A DNA stretch of 14,363 nt from an uncultured Cardiobacterium sp. (lineage in GTDB: Bacteria > Pseudomonadota > Gammaproteobacteria > Cardiobacteriales > Cardiobacteriaceae). Of this stretch, positions 5,152 to 11,790 are shown piece after piece. Position 1 is the stretch's first letter, and each line of letters starts with the position of its first letter. The position numbers were made by a program, and so were the translations under genes. The notes under the pieces are model-generated. The model was not told where the DNA came from. It did not search any database and saw only the letters and a list, made by a program, of their open reading frames with translations. Location of the stretch: NCBI RefSeq assembly GCF_938028825.1, contig NZ_CALIZP010000038.1, positions 1-14,363 on the forward strand, in the 5' to 3' direction.

Positions 5152-5540
5152 TTTTCACTGAAGGAGATTATAATACTATAAACGTAGATAGTAATTTTCT
5201 TTCTATAAAAGAAAAAGAAGAGGAACAAAACTATTGTAGAAATTGTTCCTGCATTTTACCTAATGCTGAAACCTTTAAGAAAAATCCGAGATGTAATCCT
5301 TGCATAAGAAAGGCAAGAGCATCTGCAATAGCTAGTTTTGAAAGCATTGGATCTACTCTCTTATTTTTTTGTTTTATATTGGGGTCAATGTTTATGTTTG
5401 TACAAATATCTAAAGCGCCTCCTACTTCTATTGAAGAAATTACTAGACTAATTATTTTTTATATATTTACCCCTTCCCTTATTGGTTGGGAACTAAGAAA
5501 AAGGTACTTTTTTTCCGTGGGCAAAGAATTATATAGATGA
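5142..5540 (+). CDS. Start-less ORF: Cys4 ribbon plus two membrane segments; likely repressor extension
   Basis: This frame is open for 132 codons (TGA at 5538-5540) yet holds no ATG, GTG or TTG until deep inside the first membrane segment. It begins in the A10 run at the end of the repressor, in the -1 frame. Translation gives EGDYNTINVDSNF, a lysine/glutamate linker, then a zinc-ribbon-like Cys set (YCRNCSC, 15-20 residues, RCNPC), a hydrophobic segment (STLLFFCFILGSMFMFV), a short loop, and a second hydrophobic segment (LIIFYIFTPSLIG), ending RKRYFFSVGKELYR. The long open frame and clear domain order in A+T-rich DNA argue for coding. An alternative start is ATA 5178, eleven bases after AAGGAG (5161-5166), possibly a mutated ATG. 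It is either a slippage-made extension of the repressor, a separate gene with a rare start, or a recently broken gene. Function unknown. Confidence 0.5.
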   Translation, partial: KYIIFTEGDYNTINVDSNFLSIKEKEEEQNYCRNCSCILPNAETFKKNPRCNPCIRKARASAIASFESIGSTLLFFCFILGSMFMFVQISKAPPTSIEEITRLIIFYIFTPSLIGWELRKRYFFSVGKELYR

Positions 5541-5685
5541 AAAACATACTCTTCATGAATAGCTCTAATTAATAGCAATGTACTGTAATCTGCAATTCAG
5601 AAAACTAAAGAGACAAATATAAAACTACTACAGACAGCTATCCAGGTATTGTGGACATCAGCAAATACTTAACTCAGGAGTTTTG

Positions 5686-5775
5686 TTGCAGAATCTGGTT
5701 TTTATGCTTGTTTTACTGGTTTCTGCGTTAGTTGTATTAAAAATAACTAGCTTTTTCCGTTATAGAATTAAATAA
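5686..5775 (+). CDS. Possible 29-aa single-span membrane peptide
   Basis: A TTG at 5686 lies five bases after AGGAG (5676-5680) and opens 29 codons ending at TAA 5773-5775. The peptide is one hydrophobic helix (LVFMLVLLVSALVVL) followed by a basic tail (KITSFFRYRIK), the form of many phage and host small membrane proteins. Its stop overlaps the AAGGAA ribosome-binding site of the next gene (ATG 5787), suggesting coupling. Such short frames can arise by chance in A+T-rich DNA, so this rests on the ribosome-binding site, topology and spacing. The stretch between it and the previous ORF (5541-5685) shows nothing else I can name. Confidence 0.4.
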   Translation: MQNLVFMLVLLVSALVVLKITSFFRYRIK

Positions 5776-5786
5776 GGAAATCGTTC

Positions 5787-6272
5787 ATGACAAAAACTAT
5801 TCTGATCAGCGCCCTAACCCTCCTCTCCTGCACGGCAAGCGGCAAGGAATACCCCATGCGCTGCCTGGAAAACCCGCAGGAATGGGCGGCCCATTATGCC
5901 AACCCCACCCAGACGGTTGACAAAAAGGCGCGGCAGAATCTGACGCAATGGACGCCCAAAGTCACCGCTCTGTGGCAGGAGTTGGAGACTGTCCTTGCCA
6001 GCGCAGATTTTCAGGCGCAGGGCATGGCCGCCGCTTCTTTTCAGGCATGGGCCAACAAGCAGGACAAACTGCTGCGCGCCGTGCAGCAGAGCCTGCGCAA
6101 ATTTTCCTATACCGGCACGGATTATGAAGTCTGCACGCAGGCACTGACCTACGGGATCGCCTTCCAGAAGGACTATGCGCGCGCGCTGGCGGCCTATCAC
6201 GATCCCGCGCATCCAGAGGTGCAACAGGCGGCGGCCGACCTGCAGAAATACCTGCAACACCTGCCGCAGTGA
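5787..6272 (+). CDS. Exported, probably lipid-anchored hypothetical protein (161 aa)
   Basis: AAGGAA lies seven bases before the ATG. Residues 1-14 form a short signal (MTKTILISALTLLS), followed by C15 in a lipobox-like LLSC, so lipid attachment is plausible, though position -2 is leucine rather than the usual small residue; SPase I cleavage after TASG is the alternative. The mature part is soluble and helical, with two further cysteines (MRCLEN near 26, YEVCTQ near 118) that could form a disulfide, and tryptophan-rich helices (WTPKVTALWQELE, FQAWANKQDKLL). No family recognised. The base composition changes sharply to G+C-rich at its start. It overlaps the next gene by one base (TGATG), so the two form an operon of envelope proteins, likely lysogenic-conversion cargo. 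Confidence 0.7.
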   Translation: MTKTILISALTLLSCTASGKEYPMRCLENPQEWAAHYANPTQTVDKKARQNLTQWTPKVTALWQELETVLASADFQAQGMAAASFQAWANKQDKLLRAVQQSLRKFSYTGTDYEVCTQALTYGIAFQKDYARALAAYHDPAHPEVQQAAADLQKYLQHLPQ

Positions 6273-6631
6273 TGCCCGCCATGCCCCGCTTCATCCGGCT
6301 GCTGTCGCTGCTATTCCTTGCCGCTTGTGCGCCGCTGCCGCCGCAGAGCGTGCCATTGCAGGCACAGAGTCCGGCACCGTTATCCCTGCCGTTGCCTGCC
6401 GCCACCGGGCAGCCGCTGCTATCGCCCGCGCCCATGCAGTCACCACTGTCTGCCACCCTCCCCGGGAAGGCGGCAAAGCTTGACAGCGGCAAGGCCTACC
6501 GCTGTGGTAACCGCAAGACTTGCCGTCAGATCGCGAGCTGCGAGGAAGCCTACTATCTCTTGCACCATTGTGGCCTCTCGCGCCTGGATCGGGATGGCGA
6601 TGGCATCCCCTGCGAGTCGCTGTGCCAATGA
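6272..6631 (+). CDS. Lipoprotein with C-terminal Excalibur (calcium-binding type) domain
   Basis: The ATG at 6272 overlaps the previous stop (TGATG); GTG 6269 and ATG 6281 are alternatives and no strong Shine-Dalgarno is present, which fits coupled translation. Residues 6-19 give a textbook lipoprotein signal (RFIRLLSLLFLAAC, lipobox LAAC, C19). A proline/alanine/serine-rich linker follows to about residue 65. The last 45 residues match the Excalibur domain: YRCGNRKTCRQIASC, YYLLHHCG, then LDRDGDGIPCESLC, with the DxDxDG calcium-loop (about 106-111) and the closing CE. In bacteria this domain occurs on surface proteins and beside nucleases; here it is alone. A periplasmic or outer-membrane-anchored small binding protein is likely; its role for the prophage is unknown. 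Confidence 0.8.
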   Translation: MPAMPRFIRLLSLLFLAACAPLPPQSVPLQAQSPAPLSLPLPAATGQPLLSPAPMQSPLSATLPGKAAKLDSGKAYRCGNRKTCRQIASCEEAYYLLHHCGLSRLDRDGDGIPCESLCQ

Positions 6632-6687
6632 GGATGACAGAGACCATCATCTGGTTATCGGACACTGTGAGCAGAGGCAAGAAGGGC

Positions 6688-6981
6688 TTATGACAGCGGC
6701 GTGGCAGTCAGTTTGATGTCCAGCGCTTTCATGACCCTGGCAATGGTCTCGAAGCGCGGCCGGCTGCCGGGGCGCAGCGCCTTGTCCAGTGCTTCGCGAC
6801 CGAGGCCGCTTTTTTGCGCGATTTCCGTCATGCCGCGCACCCGGGCAATCACGCCGAGCGCATGCGCCAGTTCGCCAGGATCTTCATCATCAAGCGCCAG
6901 TTGCAGGTAGGTGGCGATGTCTTCCGGGCTTTGCAGGTATTCGGCCATGTCGAAAGTGGGCAGGCCGGCGATGTCAATCAT
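6688..6981 (-). CDS. Antitoxin of HI1420/HigA-type addiction module
   Basis: The ATG at 6981 follows TGGAG at eight bases and overlaps the end of the toxin gene by eight bases (ATGATTGA), the usual toxin-first order of this family. The 97-residue product has the family pattern: FDMAEYLQSPEDIATYLQLA, DDEDPGELAHALGVIARVRG, MTEIAQKSGLGREALDKAL, then FETIARVMKALDIKL. The central part is a XRE-like helix-turn-helix that should bind the operon promoter and, with its partner, repress it. The protein neutralises the RelE-fold toxin. It converges on the lipoprotein gene with no clear terminator in the 56-base gap. Confidence 0.88.
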   Translation of the reverse strand: MIDIAGLPTFDMAEYLQSPEDIATYLQLALDDEDPGELAHALGVIARVRGMTEIAQKSGLGREALDKALRPGSRPRFETIARVMKALDIKLTATPLS

Positions 6982-7279
6982 CCGTTTTCTCCAGTTGTTG
7001 CGCCAGTTGCAGCGCTTTGGCGATGTCGCGTGCCTGGCTGGCTTTGTCGCCGCCGCCCAGCATGAGGATGAGCGTCGCCCCGCGTCTGCTGTAATACATC
7101 CGGTAGCCGGCGCCGAAGTGCTCGCGCATCTCGAAGACCCCTGCCGCAATGGCCTTGTGATCTCCCAGTATGCCCCGCGCCGCTTTATCCAAGCGCCGGG
7201 CCAGGCGCAGGCGGGTATCGCGGTCTTTCAGGCCGTGCAGCCAGCGGTCGAATTCGGGCAGGGTCTTGATGGTGTACAT
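6974..7279 (-). CDS. Toxin of HI1419/HigB-type (RelE/ParE superfamily)
   Basis: The 101-residue protein matches the HI1419 killer-protein pattern: YTIKTLPEFDRWLHGLKDRD, then RLDKAARGILGDHKAI, EMREHFGAGYRMYYSRRG, and LILMLGGGDKASQARDIAKA. Toxins of this superfamily cut mRNA at the ribosome; R and Y residues in the GYRMYYSRR segment lie where active-site residues usually are. No Shine-Dalgarno precedes the ATG at 7279, and a TACAAT -10 element ends only six bases upstream, suggesting a leaderless message. Placement between gene D and the cargo genes is typical of a prophage stabilisation module. Confidence 0.88.
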   Translation of the reverse strand: MYTIKTLPEFDRWLHGLKDRDTRLRLARRLDKAARGILGDHKAIAAGVFEMREHFGAGYRMYYSRRGATLILMLGGGDKASQARDIAKALQLAQQLEKTDD

Positions 7280-7285
7280 GGCGTG

Positions 7286-7314
7286 ATTGTAGGGCAGTGG
7301 CGATAGCGCTTCAA
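7286..7314 (-). promoter_or_regulatory. Putative toxin-antitoxin promoter
   Basis: TTGAAG (7314-7309) and TACAAT (7291-7286) are separated by 17 bases on the minus strand; the -35 overlaps the stop codon of gene D. Expected transcription start falls on or next to the toxin ATG at 7279. Confidence 0.45.
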
Positions 7315-8282
7315 CGGCTCAGCTCCTCGCACTGAATCGAACAGGTGTAACCGCTATCCCCCAGCGAGTGGGTAATCTCTTTAATGAACCAGCGCACGGA
7401 GTCGATTTGCGGTTTGAAGCCCTGCGTGATGAGCGGTTGTTCGGCGAAGAGTTCGGCGCGGCCCACGGCGAGGTTGAGGGTCAGGGTGCGCGAGCGGGTT
7501 TTGATGCGCTTCATTTCCGCTTCCGCTGCCGCTTTTGCCTCTTTTTCGCTGTTGTAGGTTTGTTTCAAGTGGCGTCGGTAGCCGTCTGCGCCAACCTCAG
7601 CTTTTTTCCGTTTCGCGCCTTTTTTGTCGTGCCAGTAAGCGACGACCCCAGTCACCCGGTCATCACGGTCGGCATCGGTAAAGTCGTGGCTGTCGCCCTC
7701 ACTGCGGTGGACAGTGACGGTTGGCAAATCTTGGCCAGATGAGGTTTTACCCGCTGCACGCACCGTAAAGAGCAAACGGCCGTCCTTGACGGTGCCGACG
7801 GCGTCATGCTCCTGCGCAAGACGGGTGACGAGGTGGGCATCGCTTTCGTTAGTCTGGTCAAGGTGGTCGATGCTGATGCCGGCCAGCTCCTGCAATACAG
7901 CGGGGGTCAGTTCGTGGCGCGCGGCGATGGTGCCGATGATGGCGCCGATGGTGGTCTTGTGGTAGCTCTGCTCGCGCTCTTCGAGCAAGGTTTTCCGAAA
8001 ATCCGCCGAGCGGGCGCGGATAGTGATGACATCCGGCGGTCCGTGGTGGCCGATTTCATCCACGATGTAGCTGCCCCGGTTCTGTTCGTGTCCAGCAAAA
8101 CCGAAGACAGCGGTCAGCTTCTTGCCCTTGCTCGGCAGTTCCACCATGCCGTCACTGTCGTCAATTTCCACGGTCAGCTCGTCCACCTCCATGCCGTTTT
8201 TGTCAACGAGGGTAAGGGCAATGAGGCGGCCGCGCAGTTCCAAAGGACGACCTTCGAGGATAAGTTGATAGATAGGTGTCAT
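7311..8282 (-). CDS. D: P2 gpD-like baseplate hub / tail protein
   Basis: The 323-residue protein is the gpD (late control D) family hub of contractile tails, related to T4 gp27 and VgrG N-terminal parts; it sits at the baseplate centre below the tail tube. Recognisable parts are the N-terminal strand-rich domain (LTLVDKNGMEVDELTVEIDD, GKKLTAVFGFAG), the VITIRARSADFRKTLLEERE segment, HDLV-type AHLVTRLAQEHDAVGTVKDG, and the C-terminal LNLAVGRAEL...ITQGFKP block. P2 gpD is about 387 residues, so this is somewhat shorter. The ATG overlaps the TAA of gene U by one base (TAATG). It is the last gene of the tail operon. Confidence 0.88.
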   Translation of the reverse strand: MTPIYQLILEGRPLELRGRLIALTLVDKNGMEVDELTVEIDDSDGMVELPSKGKKLTAVFGFAGHEQNRGSYIVDEIGHHGPPDVITIRARSADFRKTLLEEREQSYHKTTIGAIIGTIAARHELTPAVLQELAGISIDHLDQTNESDAHLVTRLAQEHDAVGTVKDGRLLFTVRAAGKTSSGQDLPTVTVHRSEGDSHDFTDADRDDRVTGVVAYWHDKKGAKRKKAEVGADGYRRHLKQTYNSEKEAKAAAEAEMKRIKTRSRTLTLNLAVGRAELFAEQPLITQGFKPQIDSVRWFIKEITHSLGDSGYTCSIQCEELSR

Positions 8283-8716
8283 TAGAACAGCCTCGTAATC
8301 AACGGCAGCAATGGCGCGAGTTTGCCGTACTCGCTATAGCGGCCGTCGTAGCGTTTCAATGCCAGCTGGAATTCGATGCGCTGTGCGTTACCGTCGAAGA
8401 TGAGTTCGCTCGCAGTTTCGTTGAGCGAGGCGATCAGCCAGTAGCCCAGTACCTTGCCGTCGCCGCGCATCAGCAAATATGGCTCACCGCGCTCAGCCAT
8501 TTCGCGCAGCATGTTGAGGCTGGACGGCCCGCCAGTGTAGGCAGGCATCAGTACCCCGTTCAGGGTGATTTGGTCTTCGCCGCGCCCGACAAACTGATAG
8601 GCAGGCTCGCCGCCGGTGCGGTTGTTGGACGGCCAGCGCCACTCCGTGCTGCGTTGCACAGAGTCGAATGGCGCGGTGTGGACACTGAAAACAAAAAGCC
8701 CATAGCACATCAGCAT
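8282..8716 (-). CDS. U: P2 gpU-like tail protein
   Basis: The 144-residue protein matches the P2 gpU family (tail completion/assembly): MLMCYGLFVFSVHTAPFDS, WRWPSNNRTGGEPAYQFVGRG, LNGVLMPAYTGGPSSLNMLR, and LLMRGDGKVLGYWLIASLNE. GGAGGAAA precedes the ATG at 8716 within a 12-base gap after the tape measure gene. P2 gpU is about 159 residues. Order T-U-D is the same as in P2. Confidence 0.9.
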   Translation of the reverse strand: MLMCYGLFVFSVHTAPFDSVQRSTEWRWPSNNRTGGEPAYQFVGRGEDQITLNGVLMPAYTGGPSSLNMLREMAERGEPYLLMRGDGKVLGYWLIASLNETASELIFDGNAQRIEFQLALKRYDGRYSEYGKLAPLLPLITRLF

Positions 8717-8728
8717 GGTTTCCTCCTA

Positions 8729-11434
8729 TCAAGCCGGGGCTGCGTCGTACATTGCGCTGCGCATACCCGCCGCCTGTTTGCGGCGTTCGGCGGCCAGGGC
8801 ACTGCCAACTTCTTTTTTGACATTCGCCGCTAGTTCCTTGCTGTCCATCCCTTGGGCGTTGATGTTGACGTTTACCGTCGGCGCATAATTGCTGGATAAC
8901 GGCTGGCCACGAGTGACAGGGGATAATGGTTTGGCCGCTGGTGGTTTAGGTATGCTGCTGTTACCGAGGACACCGGCGTTACGCATGGCGTTTGTGTGCA
9001 TCTCAGCGCGTTGTTTGGCTGCTTGTGCTGCCGCCAAGGCTCCCCGTTGCGGCCGGGCTCCTTCCACTTGCGCCGCAACTTGCTTGTTTTCGAGGATGCT
9101 GCCTTCCTCCGCCGCGCCGACCAGCCCTTTCAGGGATTCCCACGCCCCCTTTATTTTGTCGATGAGCCAGTTGATTTTGTTGGTGGCCCAGTCGATGGCG
9201 GGGCCGAAGATGTCCATGATCGCCTGCATCACCGACCAGTTGCGGATGGCTTCGATGGCGCGGGTGCCGGCGCTGGTGAGCAAATCCCACAGCCGCCCCG
9301 GTAGATTGGCGCAGAATTCGATTGCGGCAGAGAAGGCGCCGATGATGGCCGAGGAAACGGGATTGGTCAGCCACCAGTTTTTCAGCGCCGCCCAGCGGTC
9401 TTTGAGGAAGCCGATCACGTTGCCCCAGTTTTTATAGAGCCACCAGCCGGCGGCAACGACAGCGGCAATGACGAGGACAATGGGGTTGGCCAGCATAAAG
9501 CGTCCGGCAATGAGAAAGGCACGTCCTAGCCACATGATGGCCGTTGCCAGTCCCGATAGTGCCGCTTTGCCGGCTACCGCAGCAAAACCGGCAAAACTCG
9601 TGAATAGACGACCGAGTAAACCGAGGTTTGCCAACAAGCCGCCTATGGCGAATCGGCCCATGACCCACATCGCATTCAGGCCGGCAAACACCAGCAGCAG
9701 CGTACCGCCAACTGCCGCTAGGGCAATCAGCCCGGCGGCGCCAACCATGAGCCATTTCACTAGCTCTTTGTTGTTATTGACGAAGGGCTGCAGCGTGTTC
9801 TCGATGAAGTCTTGCAGGTTGGTACTCAGCCACAACAGGCTGTCGCGCAGGGTTTCTCCGATGGTACCGGAGAGCAGGGTGGCAACCCCCTCAAGCTGCT
9901 CAAAGGCGGCAGACAAAGTCGAGGTCTTTTCGGTAATGCGCATGGTTTTGTCGGCCTGCTCGTCCATATCGGCCAGCGCCTGAGTCAGCCCTTCCACACC
10001 CTGCTGCGCGAGGATTTTGGCGACACGTCCGCCCTGTTCGCCGAACATCTGCCGCATCGCCAGCAGCGCTTCTTCATCGCCCAGTTTCTTGCGGACAACG
10101 TCAAATTTCTCCAGTTCCTTGACGATGCTCTCGATGTCTTTCAGGGTACCGTCTTTGTTGTAGAAATTGAATTTGACCCCGGCTTTTTTCAGGACATCGC
10201 GTGCTTCCCCTTTCATCCCTTTTTTCGCCATCTCTAGAGCCTTCGGTCCTTCGCCGAGTTTGGACAGCATCATCGAAAAGTTGGTGCCAAACATCGAGCC
10301 TTCCAGACCCTGCCGTGCCGCCAACCCTTGCAGGGCAAGCAGCTTGCGGTAGTTGGCCTCGCCGGTCAGTCCGAGCGAGTTGACGTTAGGGGCGTAGTAT
10401 TTCATCGCCTCGCCCATGTCCTCTTTTTTCAGGCCGAAGGCAAAATAGGCGCGCTGGGTCATGTCGGCGGCCTTGTTCAGGTCGTCAGGATTGAGGCCGT
10501 GTGCCTCGATCATCCGCGCCGTGAAAGTGCCACCTTCCTCCTGCCCCATGTTCATCAACACGGCAAGCTCCGCCGCCGCTTTCAGGCCACCGCCGGTAAG
10601 CACTTCGTCCTTGACACCCTGCTCTTTCAGCGCTTTGGCCAGATTGATGAAATCCTGGGTAGTGCCAGGCAATACGTTGCCGAGCTGCTTCGCCTGTTTG
10701 TTCAGTTCCTCGAAAGCGCCGAAGCTGCCGTCGGCACGCATCATCGTGACCTTGAGGTCGGTAGATGCCTGCTCCTGCCCCATGAACTCGCGCACCGGAG
10801 CACTGAGCAGGTGTGCGCCGCGCTGCGCAGCATTGATGCCGACATAGCCGGCCATTGAGGCGTTGGCCGAAACCGCCAGTCCGGCATCACGACGGGCGAG
10901 GCGCGCCTCCGCCTGCCGCTGTCTCTCGGCTAGGCGGCGCAGGCGATCGGCCTGCCGGTTGAGGTCATCATTAGTGCGCCGCGCCTCGTTACGCAGCCTA
11001 GCTTCTTCGGAGGTCAGATTGCGGGTATTGATGCCTGCTTCGCGTAAGCGCTGCCTGAGTTGGTCAAGGCGCTGCTGCTCACGGCTGCGCGTTTGCTCCA
11101 ACTGATGGACCGACTGGCGGGCGCGGTTGTACTCGTCGCGCAGGCGGCGCATGGCGGCGGTACTTTGCCCCATCGCCGCGCCGTTGCGCAGCTGGGTGTG
11201 CAGGTCGCGCACCCGCTGCCGCATCTGTGTCAAATCCTGCCCGTTCTGCCGCACTGCCTGCTGCTGGCGGCGGTAGGCGCTGATGTCGCGCAGCTGCGCA
11301 TCAAAGCGGTGCAGCGCGGCACGGTTCTGGTCAAACTGCCGCGCCAACCGTTGCCCGCTGCGCCCGATATTGGCAAAGGTGCGGCTCATCTGGTCAAAGG
11401 CGCGCAGGCGCACCTGTAAATTGAGTTCGGCCAT
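8729..11434 (-). CDS. T: Tail tape measure protein (P2 gpT-like)
   Basis: At 901 residues this is the longest gene. It sets tail length and is ejected through the tube at infection. AAGGAAA precedes ATG 11434. Residues about 25-190 are a long glutamine/arginine-rich coiled coil (RQQQAVRQNGQDLTQMRQRV). Residues about 205-480 are the TP901-type minor tail core (LKVTMMRADGSFGAFEELNK, TGGGLKAAAELAVLMNMGQE). Residues about 560-680 are strongly hydrophobic (AAGLIALAAVGGTLLLVFAG, ANPIVLVIAAVVAAGWWLYK), the expected membrane-inserting part. The C-terminal region is alanine/proline-rich with VNVNINAQGMDSKELAANVK. Immediate upstream neighbour on this strand is E+E', as in P2, but an opposite-strand gene is inserted between them. 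Confidence 0.92.
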   Translation of the reverse strand: MAELNLQVRLRAFDQMSRTFANIGRSGQRLARQFDQNRAALHRFDAQLRDISAYRRQQQAVRQNGQDLTQMRQRVRDLHTQLRNGAAMGQSTAAMRRLRDEYNRARQSVHQLEQTRSREQQRLDQLRQRLREAGINTRNLTSEEARLRNEARRTNDDLNRQADRLRRLAERQRQAEARLARRDAGLAVSANASMAGYVGINAAQRGAHLLSAPVREFMGQEQASTDLKVTMMRADGSFGAFEELNKQAKQLGNVLPGTTQDFINLAKALKEQGVKDEVLTGGGLKAAAELAVLMNMGQEEGGTFTARMIEAHGLNPDDLNKAADMTQRAYFAFGLKKEDMGEAMKYYAPNVNSLGLTGEANYRKLLALQGLAARQGLEGSMFGTNFSMMLSKLGEGPKALEMAKKGMKGEARDVLKKAGVKFNFYNKDGTLKDIESIVKELEKFDVVRKKLGDEEALLAMRQMFGEQGGRVAKILAQQGVEGLTQALADMDEQADKTMRITEKTSTLSAAFEQLEGVATLLSGTIGETLRDSLLWLSTNLQDFIENTLQPFVNNNKELVKWLMVGAAGLIALAAVGGTLLLVFAGLNAMWVMGRFAIGGLLANLGLLGRLFTSFAGFAAVAGKAALSGLATAIMWLGRAFLIAGRFMLANPIVLVIAAVVAAGWWLYKNWGNVIGFLKDRWAALKNWWLTNPVSSAIIGAFSAAIEFCANLPGRLWDLLTSAGTRAIEAIRNWSVMQAIMDIFGPAIDWATNKINWLIDKIKGAWESLKGLVGAAEEGSILENKQVAAQVEGARPQRGALAAAQAAKQRAEMHTNAMRNAGVLGNSSIPKPPAAKPLSPVTRGQPLSSNYAPTVNVNINAQGMDSKELAANVKKEVGSALAAERRKQAAGMRSAMYDAAPA

Positions 11435-11454
11435 AAGATTTCCTTAGTTGGTTC

Positions 11455-11463
11455 TGCTACAAT
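11455..11463 (+). promoter_or_regulatory. Extended -10 promoter of the inserted plus-strand gene
   Basis: TGCTACAAT is an extended -10 element (TGn plus a five-of-six -10). No good -35 lies 16-18 bases upstream, which is normal for extended -10 promoters. It is about 30 bases before the ATG at 11494. Confidence 0.5.
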
Positions 11464-11493
11464 CCGGTTATCGAAAGAGAAAAGGAGGACGTT

Positions 11494-11745
11494 ATGGGAC
11501 TTTGGATACTGCTTTGGATCATGGTCAGCCTGACGGTTTTGGGCGTCATCGGTGTTGTCCTCGCCTTCTTCAACGAGGTACTTTTTGAACCACTCTACGG
11601 ATTGATGGCAGATTGGTTCTGGACATGGCAGGCCAAACGCGACCGTCACCGCAGAGAGGCTGCAGGCCGTTTGGAAAAGGCACGTTTTGAAGCCGAACAG
11701 AAACAAACCGGACGTCATCCCCTGTCACGCGGGTTGCCGCTGTAA
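11494..11745 (+). CDS. Moron: small membrane protein with charged cytoplasmic tail (83 aa)
   Basis: AAAGGAGG, a full Shine-Dalgarno, lies five bases before the ATG. The product starts with a long hydrophobic segment (LWILLWIMVSLTVLGVIGVV, residues about 3-27), an amphipathic aromatic stretch (LFEPLYGLMADWFWTWQ), and a strongly charged helical tail (KRDRHRREAAGRLEKARFEA). It runs against the tail operon between genes E' and T, where P2 has no gene, and has its own promoter and terminator. This is the layout of a moron: autonomous cargo, often expressed in the lysogen. Superinfection exclusion or another envelope effect would fit the topology, but I recognise no family. Confidence 0.75.
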   Translation: MGLWILLWIMVSLTVLGVIGVVLAFFNEVLFEPLYGLMADWFWTWQAKRDRHRREAAGRLEKARFEAEQKQTGRHPLSRGLPL

Positions 11746-11760
11746 TGCCTTTTCCTTCAC

Positions 11761-11784
11761 AAGCCGCCCTTGAGGCGGCTTTTT
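11761..11784 (+). terminator. Intrinsic terminator of the plus-strand moron
   Basis: AAGCCGCC, loop CTTGA, GGCGGCTT, continuing into five T's in total: an eight-pair stem 15 bases after the stop codon. On the minus strand the stem is followed by TGTGAAGG rather than a T run, so it should stop the moron transcript but let tail-operon transcription pass. Confidence 0.85.
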
Positions 11785-11790
11785 CGTGGG

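Noticed and set aside
5093..5160. AAGGAG followed by ATG 5105 opening an 18-codon frame that overlaps the end of the repressor and passes through the A10 run.
   Set aside because: Very short, no recognisable product, and a -1 slip from it would not enter the downstream ORF. Kept only as a possible influence on ribosomes near the slippery site.
5541..5685. A+T-rich stretch searched for a further gene, RNA or promoter.
   Set aside because: Only an 11-codon frame overlapping the previous stop (ATGA at 5537) and no convincing promoter or hairpin.
6632..6687. Possible bidirectional terminator between the lipoprotein and antitoxin genes.
   Set aside because: No stem with a T run could be found on either strand.
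7806..8833. Plus-strand frames opposite genes D and U.
   Set aside because: Same reasoning: the minus strand encodes recognisable D and U proteins with proper starts.
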